Part shown: positions 35,121 through 44,856 of the stretch, piece after piece
How the letters are laid out: every line of letters starts with the position of its first letter
How positions within the stretch are numbered: position 1 is the first letter of the stretch
Source of the DNA: JAYVSZ01 sp043774925
Lineage (GTDB): Bacteria; Pseudomonadota; Gammaproteobacteria; Burkholderiales; Methylophilaceae
Direction of reading: 5' to 3'
Assembly: GCA_043774925.1 (NCBI GenBank)
Contig: JAYVSZ010000040.1
Span: 29,905 to 93,904 of the forward strand
Length of the DNA stretch: 64,000 nucleotides
Notes under the pieces: model-generated
What the model saw: only the letters and a program-made list of their open reading frames with translations
Databases searched by the model: none
Told to the model about the DNA's origin: nothing
Position numbers and translations under genes: made by a program

Positions 35121-35244
35121 AAAAAAACATGATTTGGAATGCAGTGCAAGGCGCAAGGCGCGCAGAAGCCGAGACAGTATGTTGTATTACGGCGAGGTTG
35201 CGAGCACCGCGCAACGCCGCAATCCGTCCAAAGCCTGTATTTTT
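35121..35244 (+). repeat. Dispersed structured repeat, copy 1
   Basis: This about 124-nt element contains GTGCAAGGCGCA, GACAGTAT, TACGGCGAGG, TGCGAG and ACCGCGCAAC. A second copy in the same orientation lies at 61044-61173, with roughly three quarters identity in the core by eye. Its ends are partly complementary (AAAAAAACATGATTTGGA with TCCAAAGCCTGTATTTTT), so the unit can fold into a long hairpin. It contains no ORF. Its right edge reaches the proA stop. Confidence 0.8.
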
Positions 35245-36502
35245 AAGCGCGTACTTGCCCATCACCTAAAACAATATATTTAAGCGAAGTCAGGCCTTCC
35301 AAACCAACTGGACCACGCGCGTGGAGCTTGTCGGTTGAGATGCCAATTTCTGCGCCCAAGCCATACTCAAAACCATCGGCAAAGCGTGTTGATGCGTTCA
35401 CCATTACGCTGCTAGAATCCACCTCACGCAAAAATTTGCGTGCTTTGGTGTAGTTTTCGGTGACGATGGCTTCCGTATGTTGGCTCGAGTATTGGTTGAT
35501 GTGCGCAATCGCCTCATCCACGCCGCTTACCACTTTGCACGAGATAATCGCCGCTAAATATTCGGTGTAATAATCTTCATCGGTAGCTGCTTTTGCTTGT
35601 TTGACGAGTTTCAACGTTTCCGCACAGCCGCGAATCTCCACGCCTTTGTTAATCAGCATAGCCGCTAGTTTTGGCAACATTTCTTTGGCGACAGCGCGCG
35701 CAACTAGCAGCGATTCCGCCGTGTTGCAAGTGCCAAGTCGCTGCGTTTTACTGTTCTCTAAAATGCGTAGCGCCTTGTCAAAATCCGCGTCGTCGTCCAC
35801 ATACACGTGACAATTGCCATCCAAATGTTTAATCACAGGAATTCGCGCATCGTTTGAAACACGCTCTATCAGGCTTTTACCGCCGCGTGGCACGATGACA
35901 TCCACAAACTCTTTCATGGTAATCAGCTCGCCTACTGCTTGTCTATCTGTGGTTTCCACAATTTGGATGGTTGTTTTTAATAAGCCAGCCGCTTCAAGGC
36001 CTTCGTGTACCAGTTTCGCCAGCGCTTGATTGCAATGAATCGCTTCGCTGCCGCCGCGCAAAATCGCTGCGTTGCCCGATTTAATGCACAAACCTGCCAC
36101 ATCGACAGTCACGTTTGGACGCGCTTCGTAAATAACACCAATCACGCCCAATGGCACGCGCATTTGGCCGACTTGAATACCGCTTGGCATCGTCTTAAAA
36201 TTGCTCATTTGGCCGATTGGGTCGGCCAGTGCGGCGATTTGCTGTAAGCCTTCTGCCATCGCGTGGATGGATTTTTCGGTGAGCATGAGCCTGTCCAACA
36301 TCGCGCCGTCCATACCACTTTGGCTAGCGGCTACCATATCTAAATTATTGGCATGAAGGAGAAAATTGCTTTCGCGCAAAATTGCGTTGGCAATGTGCGT
36401 TAGCGCTAAGTTTTTTGCATGCGAATCAGCCACAGCCATTGCTCTGGAAGCCGCTCTGGCATTGACTCCTAGGCCATGCATATATTGTTTGATGTTTTTC
36501 AT
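35243..36502 (-). CDS. proA: Gamma-glutamyl phosphate reductase
   Basis: ProA reduces glutamyl-5-phosphate to the semialdehyde in proline synthesis. The 419-residue protein has the catalytic cysteine in RLGTCNTAESLLV. The segments GVIGVIYEARPNVTVD, VPRGGKSLIERV and HLDGNCHVYVD are also family marks. The TAA stop sits at the edge of the dispersed repeat. It is the last gene of the leuS-lptE-holA-proA run, 11 nt after holA. Confidence 0.96.
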   Translation of the reverse strand: MKNIKQYMHGLGVNARAASRAMAVADSHAKNLALTHIANAILRESNFLLHANNLDMVAASQSGMDGAMLDRLMLTEKSIHAMAEGLQQIAALADPIGQMSNFKTMPSGIQVGQMRVPLGVIGVIYEARPNVTVDVAGLCIKSGNAAILRGGSEAIHCNQALAKLVHEGLEAAGLLKTTIQIVETTDRQAVGELITMKEFVDVIVPRGGKSLIERVSNDARIPVIKHLDGNCHVYVDDDADFDKALRILENSKTQRLGTCNTAESLLVARAVAKEMLPKLAAMLINKGVEIRGCAETLKLVKQAKAATDEDYYTEYLAAIISCKVVSGVDEAIAHINQYSSQHTEAIVTENYTKARKFLREVDSSSVMVNASTRFADGFEYGLGAEIGISTDKLHARGPVGLEGLTSLKYIVLGDGQVRA

Positions 36503-36513
36503 AATTTGTCTTT

Positions 36514-37527
36514 TTAACGCATTTTAACTTTGGCTAGGCCAAAACACAGCCGCGAAAGTTCCAGCCACGCATCGCCTAACAGCACGCCTTTGGCGATTCT
36601 ATCAATATCGCACAGTTTTTGTAAGGCGGCTTCTAGCTGGCGCACATTGAGGCGCAACAGCGCTTTTTTAACCAACATCTGCCGCTCGCCAAAAATACGC
36701 GCATTGGTCATGGCATTATTTAAACTCTCGCCGTGCATTTCCGCATGTTTAATGCGCACCAAGGGTCGCAACAACCAAATCAGTGGATTCATCACCGCAA
36801 CTGGCTGCTCACCCTCATCTTGCAAACCTTGCAAAATACGCGAAGTGCGCGCGGCATCGCCCGCCAAAACCGCCTCGCCCAGTTGAAACGCATCATAGCG
36901 CGAAACGTTTAAAACCGCGGCGCTTATATTTTCTGCACTAATTTCACCAGCGGGGTAAAGCAAGCCCAACTTTTGAATTTCCTGATGCGCCGCTAGTAAA
37001 TTGCCTTCCACTTGATGCGCCATAAACGCGAGCGAAGCCGCTTGCGCGCTTTGCCCTTGCGCGGCAAGCCGCTTGGCAATCCATTGCGGCAGCGCGGCAG
37101 GCGCAATTTCGTTTAATTCAATTGTCACCGCAGCGCTTTGTAGCGCGTTAAACCACACACTATTTTTTGTTTCGCGCTCTAGCGTTGGCAAAATCACAAT
37201 CGTCGTCGTGTCTGGTATTTTGTTTTGTGCCAATTCGCTCAGCGCTTTAGCGCCTTCTACGCCCGGTTTGCCGTTGGGAATATGAATTTCTAAAATGCGT
37301 TTGGACGAAAACAGCGACATCGCTTGGCCAAATTGCTGAATGCTTTGCCAATTAAAACTGCGCTCGACCATAAAGCTACTGCGTTCTTCTGCGCCGTCTT
37401 TTCTGGCAGAAGCCCGAATCGCATCTAAACATTCACTTTGCGCCAGCGGCTCATCGCCCACTAAAACGTACAACGGCGCGAGCTGTTTTTCTAGGTGTTG
37501 TTTAAGCGCTGATTGATCTAAACGCAT
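36514..37527 (-). CDS. holA: DNA polymerase III delta subunit
   Basis: HolA opens the sliding clamp as part of the clamp loader. The 337-residue protein has LYVLVGDEPLAQSECLDAI near its start, then HIPNGKPGVEGAKAL and the helical C-terminal collar domain. Sequence conservation in this family is low. The position between lptE and proA in the standard order supports the call strongly. Confidence 0.93.
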   Translation of the reverse strand: MRLDQSALKQHLEKQLAPLYVLVGDEPLAQSECLDAIRASARKDGAEERSSFMVERSFNWQSIQQFGQAMSLFSSKRILEIHIPNGKPGVEGAKALSELAQNKIPDTTTIVILPTLERETKNSVWFNALQSAAVTIELNEIAPAALPQWIAKRLAAQGQSAQAASLAFMAHQVEGNLLAAHQEIQKLGLLYPAGEISAENISAAVLNVSRYDAFQLGEAVLAGDAARTSRILQGLQDEGEQPVAVMNPLIWLLRPLVRIKHAEMHGESLNNAMTNARIFGERQMLVKKALLRLNVRQLEAALQKLCDIDRIAKGVLLGDAWLELSRLCFGLAKVKMR

Positions 37528-37535
37528 CGATTTGC

Positions 37536-38021
37536 TTATTTTTTCAATGCCGAAAGTCTGCGCACCAGCCCATTTAGTACGCTGCTTTGCATGTCTTCAT
37601 TCAAGCGTTTTTCTTCGCCTTGTTTGGCCAGCAATTCGGTGTCGCTGTATGAATAATCTCGCCTTGCCTCAACTGTCTGTACTTGGCTCCACAACGCATC
37701 GCCAGACAAGCGCGTACGGTAATGCACGCGATAATACAGCTCAAATTCGTTTACTTTACCGGTGCCGGCTAAGGATAGAATGCGCTTTTCGCTTTCCTCG
37801 CCGACAATTTCCAGCAACAATTCCGCGCCTTCTGCATTATCCAGCACTTTTACGCTATTAAGCGTTAAGTTTTTCTTCAATGCTTTCGAAATAATGACCG
37901 TGCTACCCTGAATGTAAATCGTGTTGAAAGACACATCTGCCGCGCCGCGCAGGTGAAAGCCACAAGCCATTAAGCTTACTGATAACAAGATGACCAACCA
38001 TAAGCGCAGCGTGAACTTCAC
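37536..38021 (-). CDS. lptE: LPS-assembly lipoprotein LptE
   Basis: LptE plugs the LptD barrel in the outer membrane. The 161-residue protein has a lipobox, SLMACGFHLRG, with the lipidated Cys at about residue 20. The family marks FHLRGAADVSFNTIYIQG and YRVHYRTRLSG follow. It lies 3 nt after leuS. Its partner lptD is also in the window (46191-48614). Confidence 0.94.
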   Translation of the reverse strand: MKFTLRLWLVILLSVSLMACGFHLRGAADVSFNTIYIQGSTVIISKALKKNLTLNSVKVLDNAEGAELLLEIVGEESEKRILSLAGTGKVNEFELYYRVHYRTRLSGDALWSQVQTVEARRDYSYSDTELLAKQGEEKRLNEDMQSSVLNGLVRRLSALKK

Positions 38022-38024
38022 AGT

Positions 38025-40634
38025 TTATCCAATCACAATGTTGACTAATTTATTTGGCACAACAATGATTTTACGCACACTCGCGCTATCTACCAAATAC
38101 TTAGTCACGCATGTTTGTACGATTGCCATTTTCTCGACTTCATCTTTGCTCGCCGTGCGCGCCACCACCATGCTGCCGCGCAGTTTTCCGTTCACTTGTA
38201 GCATTAACTCCACTTCGTCTTGCACCATGGCAGCTTTATCGGCACTAGGCCAAGAGGCGCATAGAATATGGCTCTCATGGCATAGCTCACTCCAAAGTGC
38301 TTGGCAAATATGCGGCACAATAGGCGAAAGTAACAGCGCGACATTTTGCAGCACTTCTTGACGCACACTTCTTGTCGTTGCGTCAGTGCCTTCAACCTTA
38401 GCAAGCGCGTTCATCAACTCCATCACGCTGGAAATCGCCGTGTTAAAACTGTGACGGCGGCCGTAATCGTCGCCCACTTTTTCGATAGTTTGGTGTAGTT
38501 GCAAACGTAAAGCTTTTAAATCTGCGCTCAATTCGCCGTTCGTGTAAGCAGATACAGCGCCAAGCGCAACGTGCTCAAAGCACGCTTTCCACAAGCGCTT
38601 GAGGAAGCGATTTGCGCCTTCCACGCCGCTATCTGCCCATTCCAAGCTTTGCTCTGGCGGGGCGGCAAACATCATGAAAAGCCGCGCCGTATCTGCGCCG
38701 TAGGTATCTATGAGTTGTTGAGGATCAACCGTATTGCCTTTAGATTTGCTCATTTTCGAGCCATCTTTCAGCACCATGCCTTGCGTGAGTAAGTTGGTAA
38801 AAGGCTCATCATTTTTTAGCAAACCCACATCGCGCATGAGCTTGTTAAAGAACCGTGCGTACAACAAATGCAAAATCGCATGCTCAATACCGCCTACGTA
38901 TTGGTCGACAGGCAACCAGTAATTGGCGCGCTCGTCAGACATTTTATCGGCATCAAAACTGGCGTAACGCGCAAAGTACCAAGAGGACTCAAAAAACGTG
39001 TCGAGCGTATCCGTCTCACGCGTGGCTGCTCCGCCACAAGTCGGGCAGCTAGTTTCATAAAAGCTCGGATCTTTTTTAATCGGTGAACCCACGCCATCCA
39101 TGACGACATCCTCTGGAAGCCTTACTGGAAGCGCCTCCGCAGGTACTGGCACTTCACCACATTTGGCGCAATGAATAATCGGAATCGGGCAACCCCAATA
39201 GCGCTGGCGCGAAACGCCCCAATCGCGCAGGCGAAATTGTGTGCGTTTTTTGCCGAGGTTTTTGGCGTTGAGGTCGGCTGCAATAGCATCTACAGCAGAT
39301 TTTGAGTCAAGCCCCGAGAATTTCCCAGAGTTGATTAGTATGCCAGCGTCGCAGAAAGGACTTTCGCTTAGTAATTGGGTATTTAAAAGGTGTACCGCTT
39401 CGTGAGTGTCTGGGCGTAAGGATTTGGTGAGTAGCTCACGCTGAATAAACTCGACAAACGAGAATGGGGCTATTTCATTTTTTGGGTAAGAGACTTCCTC
39501 ACGGTCTAACAGTTCAGTAGCCTTCTCCCAATCTTTTAGGAGTTGATTGCTCGCCACTGTGCGCTTGATTGGAATGTGGTATCGCACTGCAAAGTCCCAA
39601 TCGCGTTCATCATGCGCTGGCACCGCCATCACCGCACCTTCACCATAGCTTGCCAACACATAATTCGCCACCCACACTGGTAATTGCTCACCATTCAGCG
39701 GGTGCGTCACAAATAAGCCAGTAGCCATGCCTTTTTTCTCAGCGGTGGCAACATCGGCCTCCGCTACGCTGCCACGTTTGCATTCGGCAATAAACTCAGC
39801 CAATGCAGGGTTATTTTGCGCAGCCAACGTTGCAAGCGCATGTTCCGCGGCAACAGCTACGTAAGTCGCGCCCATCAAGGTGTCAGGACGCGTGGTGTAA
39901 ACCTTGAGATTACCTTCGCCACCGACAATAGGAAACTCCACCTCGCAACCAAAGCTTTTGCCTATCCAGTTGCGTTGCATGGTTTTCACTTGCTCAGGCC
40001 AGCCGTCAAGTTTGTCTAAGTCGTTTAACAACTCATCGGCATACGCGGTGATTTTCATAAAGTATTGTGGAATGTCGCGCTTCTCCACCACTGCGCCACT
40101 GCGCCAGCCTTTACCATCAATCACTTGCTCGTTCGCCAGCACCGTGCCGTCAACGGGATCCCAATTGACCGTCGCAGTTTTTTTGTAAATCAAGCCTTTT
40201 TTAAATAACTCAGTAAATAGCCACTGCTCCCATTTGTAATACTCAGGTTTGCAAGTGGCAATTTCGCGTCCCCAATCGATGCCCAAACCCAATTGTTTAA
40301 GCTGGGTTTTCATGTGCTCAATATTGCTGTACGTCCACTTGGCAGGCGCAGTTTTATTGGCGATTGCGGCATTTTCCGCAGGCAGGCCAAACGCATCCCA
40401 ACCCATCGGCTGCATGACGTTGTAGCCTTTCATTTTATGAAAACGGCTCAGCACATCGCCAATGGTGTAGTTGCGCACGTGCCCCATGTGCAAACGGCCA
40501 GAGGGATACGGAAACATGGATAAACAATAATATTTTGGTTTGTCGCTCACGTCGGGTGCGGCAAATATTTTGTTGGTTTCCCAATATTGTTGGGCGTTTT
40601 GTTCGATTTCTTTGAAAGGATATTGCTGTTGCAT
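38025..40634 (-). CDS. leuS: Leucyl-tRNA synthetase with an extended editing region
   Basis: LeuRS charges tRNA-Leu. The HIGH motif is in SGRLHMGHVRNYTIGD and KMSKS is in DGSKMSKSKGNTVDP. Length is 869 residues. Most parts match bacterial LeuRS. Between YHIPIKRTV and INSGKFSGLD there are about 70 residues where relatives usually have 20-30, so perhaps 40-50 are additional (about 39345-39560). The DNA there is unlike the flanks in codon use. The frame stays open and both active-site motifs are intact. Confidence 0.96.
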   Translation of the reverse strand: MQQQYPFKEIEQNAQQYWETNKIFAAPDVSDKPKYYCLSMFPYPSGRLHMGHVRNYTIGDVLSRFHKMKGYNVMQPMGWDAFGLPAENAAIANKTAPAKWTYSNIEHMKTQLKQLGLGIDWGREIATCKPEYYKWEQWLFTELFKKGLIYKKTATVNWDPVDGTVLANEQVIDGKGWRSGAVVEKRDIPQYFMKITAYADELLNDLDKLDGWPEQVKTMQRNWIGKSFGCEVEFPIVGGEGNLKVYTTRPDTLMGATYVAVAAEHALATLAAQNNPALAEFIAECKRGSVAEADVATAEKKGMATGLFVTHPLNGEQLPVWVANYVLASYGEGAVMAVPAHDERDWDFAVRYHIPIKRTVASNQLLKDWEKATELLDREEVSYPKNEIAPFSFVEFIQRELLTKSLRPDTHEAVHLLNTQLLSESPFCDAGILINSGKFSGLDSKSAVDAIAADLNAKNLGKKRTQFRLRDWGVSRQRYWGCPIPIIHCAKCGEVPVPAEALPVRLPEDVVMDGVGSPIKKDPSFYETSCPTCGGAATRETDTLDTFFESSWYFARYASFDADKMSDERANYWLPVDQYVGGIEHAILHLLYARFFNKLMRDVGLLKNDEPFTNLLTQGMVLKDGSKMSKSKGNTVDPQQLIDTYGADTARLFMMFAAPPEQSLEWADSGVEGANRFLKRLWKACFEHVALGAVSAYTNGELSADLKALRLQLHQTIEKVGDDYGRRHSFNTAISSVMELMNALAKVEGTDATTRSVRQEVLQNVALLLSPIVPHICQALWSELCHESHILCASWPSADKAAMVQDEVELMLQVNGKLRGSMVVARTASKDEVEKMAIVQTCVTKYLVDSASVRKIIVVPNKLVNIVIG

Positions 40635-40706
40635 GGCTTTTTTAAAATGTTTAAATTTGAAGGCACATTATACAAGAAGGCTGCCTAGAATGGCTAAAGC
40701 TGGGAT

Positions 40707-42314
40707 TTAAGGCGCGTCAGTGTTTTGTTGCGTTTCGCCACGTAAGCCAAGCCACTGTTCGCGCGTCAGCACGGCAATAAATTGGCCTTTGAAATGTTGC
40801 GTAAACTCGGCTTGTTCTGGTTTATTTTTTTGGTCAAAAAACGCAATCACGCGGCCATCGGCATGCGCTTCAAACCAAGTTGTAACGGCGTTTTCCTCAA
40901 CATTTTCTGGCGGCGCTAATAGCCTGCCAACAAAATCATAAGTACCCGCATATTTGCCAATGACCGCCACGGGAATGTTGTTGGTTTGCAGCGCTTTCAC
41001 TTGGTAGCTAATCGGCCGTACATCATAAGCCTCGCCGGCAGTGCGCAGTAGTGCGAACATCGTCACTGCGACAAGCAAAATCGTGGCGATTGATGTGGTT
41101 GAAATTGTGCTGGAAATTGATTTATTGGGATAAAAGTACAGAAAAACACCTAAGAAAATCGCAAAAATGCCTGGCCAAGCGGGTAGTTGCGCCCAGTTTG
41201 TCACCGACACGCCGTGCGATTGCACATAATGCGGCAAATAGAGTAATACACTGCCAAGTACGATAAATGCAATGCTAATTGGCGCTAAATCAAGCTTGGT
41301 GATGGTTTTGTGGTGGTTAATGAGTCGCGCAATCATGAGCGCAATTGCAGGAAAAATCGGCAGCACATAATGCACTTGCTTGCCACTGATGAACGAGAAC
41401 GCGACAAAAACAGGGATGAGCCAAGCCAAGCAAAAACGCAGACCGAAGTCGCTATGAATGTTGACTAAACCGCGCCAGAATGTGCCCAAAAACAGCCACG
41501 GAAACAGCAACAAAGGCGAGGCGGCGAGATACCACCAAACGGGGCGTTTGTGCGCGAATGAGTTGACCATGCGGTCGGCGGTTTGCCCCCAAAAAATGTC
41601 GTGCTGATATTGTGCGCCGCCATGCATAGCCGCGGGAATCGCCCACAATAGGGCAATGACTGCGCCGCCCAGTACGGCGAAAAAAATAGGCAAGTACCAG
41701 TTTTTTGCATTGACTTTATAGGCTAAGTTTTTGTTCCAAAAAGGCGCGAGTAGCGCAACTGGCAGAAGCTGCAGCAAAATTGTCGGTCCTTTTGCCAGTA
41801 AGCCGCCGCCAATTGCTAATGCCAGAAAAATCCAGCCATTTTTGTTTTGATGTAGCGCAAGCAGCAAGCCCCAAATGCCAAGTACGCTAAAAAACGCAAT
41901 CATCATGTCGAACATGAGCGCGGTGGAATACACCACCCACAAGCCACAGCTAATGAGGATAAGCGAAGCGTGATCTTTAATTGCGCTGTGATTTGGCCAC
42001 AATAATGCGGCGATTTTTCGGGTGACAAATACGCTGGCAAGCGCGAACAATGAGGGAATAAGGCGCGGCCACCAGTCATTCACGCCAAAAATTTTCCAGC
42101 CCAAATTCATCAGCCAAAATAGCAGCGGCGGCTTGTGGCTATAAGCCACGCCGTTGAGATAAGGCACGAGATAATCACCGCTTTGCCACATATTCCACGC
42201 GACTGTGGCGTAGCGGGTTTCATCTATGGGGAAAAACGAACGGCTGGTAAGGCCGAGCATGACCAAAAACGCCCACAGCCCAATAATTAAAACGTGGATT
42301 TTTTTAAGTTGCAC
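40707..42314 (-). CDS. Glycosyltransferase family 39 (ArnT/PMT-like) membrane protein
   Basis: The 535-residue protein begins with a hydrophobic segment and has about 11-12 membrane segments. The first periplasmic loop shows PIDETRYATVAWNM, with the DE/R pattern of ArnT-type transferases, and SHKPPLLFWLMNLGW follows. Such proteins move a sugar from a polyprenyl phosphate donor onto lipid A or another acceptor. The acceptor cannot be told from sequence. It starts 3 nt after adk, probably in one transcript. No arn genes are nearby. Confidence 0.85.
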   Translation of the reverse strand: MQLKKIHVLIIGLWAFLVMLGLTSRSFFPIDETRYATVAWNMWQSGDYLVPYLNGVAYSHKPPLLFWLMNLGWKIFGVNDWWPRLIPSLFALASVFVTRKIAALLWPNHSAIKDHASLILISCGLWVVYSTALMFDMMIAFFSVLGIWGLLLALHQNKNGWIFLALAIGGGLLAKGPTILLQLLPVALLAPFWNKNLAYKVNAKNWYLPIFFAVLGGAVIALLWAIPAAMHGGAQYQHDIFWGQTADRMVNSFAHKRPVWWYLAASPLLLFPWLFLGTFWRGLVNIHSDFGLRFCLAWLIPVFVAFSFISGKQVHYVLPIFPAIALMIARLINHHKTITKLDLAPISIAFIVLGSVLLYLPHYVQSHGVSVTNWAQLPAWPGIFAIFLGVFLYFYPNKSISSTISTTSIATILLVAVTMFALLRTAGEAYDVRPISYQVKALQTNNIPVAVIGKYAGTYDFVGRLLAPPENVEENAVTTWFEAHADGRVIAFFDQKNKPEQAEFTQHFKGQFIAVLTREQWLGLRGETQQNTDAP

Positions 42315-42317
42315 TAT

Positions 42318-42971
42318 CTATTTGAGCGCGGCAAAAATGTTGTCGCGAATCGCATTCATATCGCCTAAGCCATTCACCTTTACGTGCTTTGGCGCGCCAG
42401 CTGTGCCGCTCGCCGCCCAGTTTGCGTAGTAATCAACCAATGGCTTAGTTTGACTGTGATACACGCTTAAGCGATTATTCACCACTTCTTCTTTGTCATC
42501 GTCGCGTTGCACCAAATCTTCGCCCGTCACATCATCTTTGTCTGCCACTTTTGGTGGATTAAATTTAACATGATAAGTACGTCCAGAAGCAGGGTGGCTG
42601 CGGCGACCACTCATACGCTCGACAATTGCGCTGTCTGGCACGTCGATTTCCACCACATAATCAATCATCACGCCTGCATTTTTCATGGCATCGGCCTGTG
42701 GAATGGTGCGCGGAAAACCATCAAACAAAAAACCGTTGGCGCAATCCGCTTCTTTAATGCGCTCCGAAACCAAGCCAATAATCACCGCGTCTGGCACCAA
42801 GCCGCCACTATCCATATGGCCTTTGGCCTCTAAGCCAAGCGGCGTACCCGCTTTAACGGCAGCACGTAGCATATCGCCAGTAGAAATTTGCGGAATGTTG
42901 AAATGTTCTTTGATGAAAGTGGCTTGTGTGCCTTTGCCCGCGCCTGGCGCGCCTAACAAAATAATACGCAT
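42318..42971 (-). CDS. adk: Adenylate kinase
   Basis: Adk balances ATP, ADP and AMP. The 217-residue protein has the P-loop GAPGAGKGTQ (residues 7-16), the AMP-binding STGDMLRAAV, FDGFPRTIPQ and a long LID domain (RRSHPASGRTYHVKFNPP). The LID lacks the four cysteines of the zinc type. It is followed by the GT39 gene. An AGGGAAAACC site precedes the ATG. Confidence 0.97.
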   Translation of the reverse strand: MRIILLGAPGAGKGTQATFIKEHFNIPQISTGDMLRAAVKAGTPLGLEAKGHMDSGGLVPDAVIIGLVSERIKEADCANGFLFDGFPRTIPQADAMKNAGVMIDYVVEIDVPDSAIVERMSGRRSHPASGRTYHVKFNPPKVADKDDVTGEDLVQRDDDKEEVVNNRLSVYHSQTKPLVDYYANWAASGTAGAPKHVKVNGLGDMNAIRDNIFAALK

Positions 42972-43013
42972 GGTTTTCCCTTAAAAGCTTTTTGGTTTGA
43001 GGACGAAATTATA

Positions 43014-43793
43014 TCAGGCTAGATGGTTTGTAATCGCCACAAATTGGGTCACACTCAAATTTTCTGCACGAAGTTGCGAGCTTATTTCTAGCGCATTAAA
43101 ACCTGCGTCATCCAGCAAGCCTTTTAGCGTGTTGCGCAGCGTTTTGCGGCGCTGTGAAAACGCTTGCAGCACGACTTTGGCGAACAGCGCGGTGTCCTTT
43201 GCGACGAATGGCAAGTTCGCATGCGGCACACAGCGCACAAATGCAGACTCCACTTTCGGCGCGGGTTCAAACGCTTCTGGCGGCACAGTGAGTAAATATT
43301 CCATCTGTAAATGATATTGCAACATCACGCTCAGCCGCCCGTATGCTGGCGTTGAGGGCGATGCGACCATGCGCTCCACCACCTCTTTTTGTAGCATAAA
43401 GTGCATGTCGGTGATGGTTGGCAAGTGATCAAGCAAGTGAAACAAAATCGGCGTGGAAATGTTATAAGGCAGGTTGCCAGTGACGCGGATTTTTTTGCCT
43501 AATGAAGCAAAATCAAACTTAAGTGCGTCCACATTGTGAATAATCAACTCTTTTTTGATATAAGCGGGCTTGGCATATTCCGCCTGCATCCAGCTCACAA
43601 TGTCACGATCGATTTCCACCACATGTAATTTTGAGATTTTACTTAAAAGCGGCTTGGTGAGTGCGCCTAAGCCTGGCCCAATTTCAACGATGATTTGATT
43701 CTCCGCAGGGTTAATCGCATCAACAAGGCTGTTGATAATGCTTTGATCTGTCAGGAAATTTTGCCCAAATCTTTTTTTGGCGACGTGCTTCAT
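43014..43793 (-). CDS. rsmA: 16S rRNA adenine dimethyltransferase RsmA (KsgA)
   Basis: RsmA dimethylates two adjacent adenines near the 3' end of 16S rRNA. The 259-residue protein has KKRFGQNFLTDQSI at the start, the SAM motif VEIGPGLGALTKPL, and VTGNLPYNISTPILFHLL with the catalytic NLPY. It lies downstream of pdxA in the order lptD-surA-pdxA-rsmA, which is widely kept. Length is normal. Confidence 0.96.
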   Translation of the reverse strand: MKHVAKKRFGQNFLTDQSIINSLVDAINPAENQIIVEIGPGLGALTKPLLSKISKLHVVEIDRDIVSWMQAEYAKPAYIKKELIIHNVDALKFDFASLGKKIRVTGNLPYNISTPILFHLLDHLPTITDMHFMLQKEVVERMVASPSTPAYGRLSVMLQYHLQMEYLLTVPPEAFEPAPKVESAFVRCVPHANLPFVAKDTALFAKVVLQAFSQRRKTLRNTLKGLLDDAGFNALEISSQLRAENLSVTQFVAITNHLA

Positions 43794-43796
43794 ACT

Positions 43797-43856
43797 TTAT
43801 CTGTGGTTAATTTTAGGGTTGGATTTTATCTGTATTTATCTGCGTTTATCGGCGGC
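43797..43856. repeat. Short TTTATCTG-type degenerate repeat at the pdxA 3' end
   Basis: The unit TTTATCTG or TTTATCGG occurs at about 43797, 43825, 43835 and 43845. It spans the gap between rsmA and pdxA and enters the last codons of pdxA (the DKRR end). It may reflect slippage or a small mobile palindrome family. No clear hairpin was found. Confidence 0.4.
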
Positions 43857-44825
43857 TAAATTGTTTTTCGCAAGCGCTATCGCCAAATCAATCGCCGCCA
43901 ACATGCTTCCGATTTCAATATTGCCCGTGCCCGCCAAATCCAGCGCGGTGCCGTGGTCGACCGAAGTGCGGATAATCGGTAAGCCAAGCGTGATGTTGAC
44001 ACCTTTGCCAAAACTCGCGTATTTCAGCACAGGCAAGCCTTGGTCGTGGTACATCGCCAGCACTACATCGGCTTCATCTAAGTATTTTTTTGTGAACAAG
44101 GTGTCTGCTGGCAATGCGCCTGTGAGGCGCATGCCTTCTAGGCGTAGCTTTTCTAATACGGGGTTAATAATGCGAATTTCTTCATCACCCAAATAGCCGT
44201 TTTCGCCCGCGTGTGGATTAAGACCCGCGACCAATATCCGCGGATTTTTGATACTGAATTTGCTGATTAAATCGGCATGTAAAATACGGATAGTTTTTTC
44301 CAAATCGTGGGCGTTAATCGCCGCGGGCACTTTGGACAAAGGCAAGTGCGTGGTGGCAAGCGCAACCCGTAAGCCGCCACCAACCAGCATCATCACCACT
44401 TGCGAGGTGTTGGTATATTCCGCTAAAAACTCGGTGTGACCAGTAAAATCAATCGCCGCGTAATTGATAATGCCCTTGTGAACTGGCGCAGTCACCATGG
44501 CATCAAACGCGCCGCTCAAACAACCATCCATTGCGCAGGTCAATGTGTTCAGCACATATTGGCTGTTAGCCGCATCCAGCTTGCCTGCTAGGGCAGGTAT
44601 TTTTGCAGGAATATGCAGCACATTGAGCGTTTTTAGACCTAATTCGTAAGCTGGTAAGTGTACATCAAGTCCCAATAATTTGGCGCGTTCAGCGAGCATC
44701 CCAGCATCGCCAATGACGGTAATTTGTGCTTTGATATTGTGCTTTGCAAGCATCAAACACAAGTCAGGCCCAATGCCTGCGGGCTCGCCAGAGGTGATGG
44801 CTATGCGGGGTAAGGTTTTGCTCAC
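43836..44825 (-). CDS. pdxA: 4-hydroxythreonine-4-phosphate dehydrogenase
   Basis: PdxA takes part in the DXP-dependent route to pyridoxal phosphate. The 329-residue protein has ITSGEPAGIGPDLCL at the start, DFTGHTEFLAEY, the metal-binding GLNPHAGENGYLGDEE and YHDQGLPVLKY. The end (ADKRR) reads into a short repeat. The gene lies between surA and rsmA. Confidence 0.96.
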   Translation of the reverse strand: MSKTLPRIAITSGEPAGIGPDLCLMLAKHNIKAQITVIGDAGMLAERAKLLGLDVHLPAYELGLKTLNVLHIPAKIPALAGKLDAANSQYVLNTLTCAMDGCLSGAFDAMVTAPVHKGIINYAAIDFTGHTEFLAEYTNTSQVVMMLVGGGLRVALATTHLPLSKVPAAINAHDLEKTIRILHADLISKFSIKNPRILVAGLNPHAGENGYLGDEEIRIINPVLEKLRLEGMRLTGALPADTLFTKKYLDEADVVLAMYHDQGLPVLKYASFGKGVNITLGLPIIRTSVDHGTALDLAGTGNIEIGSMLAAIDLAIALAKNNLAADKRR

Positions 44826-44856
44826 AAGTTAAAAAGACAAGTTAAAACTTATCTTC

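Noticed and set aside
39345..39560. Intein in leuS
   Set aside because: The extra segment is far too short and shows no splicing-type Cys/Ser start or HN end.
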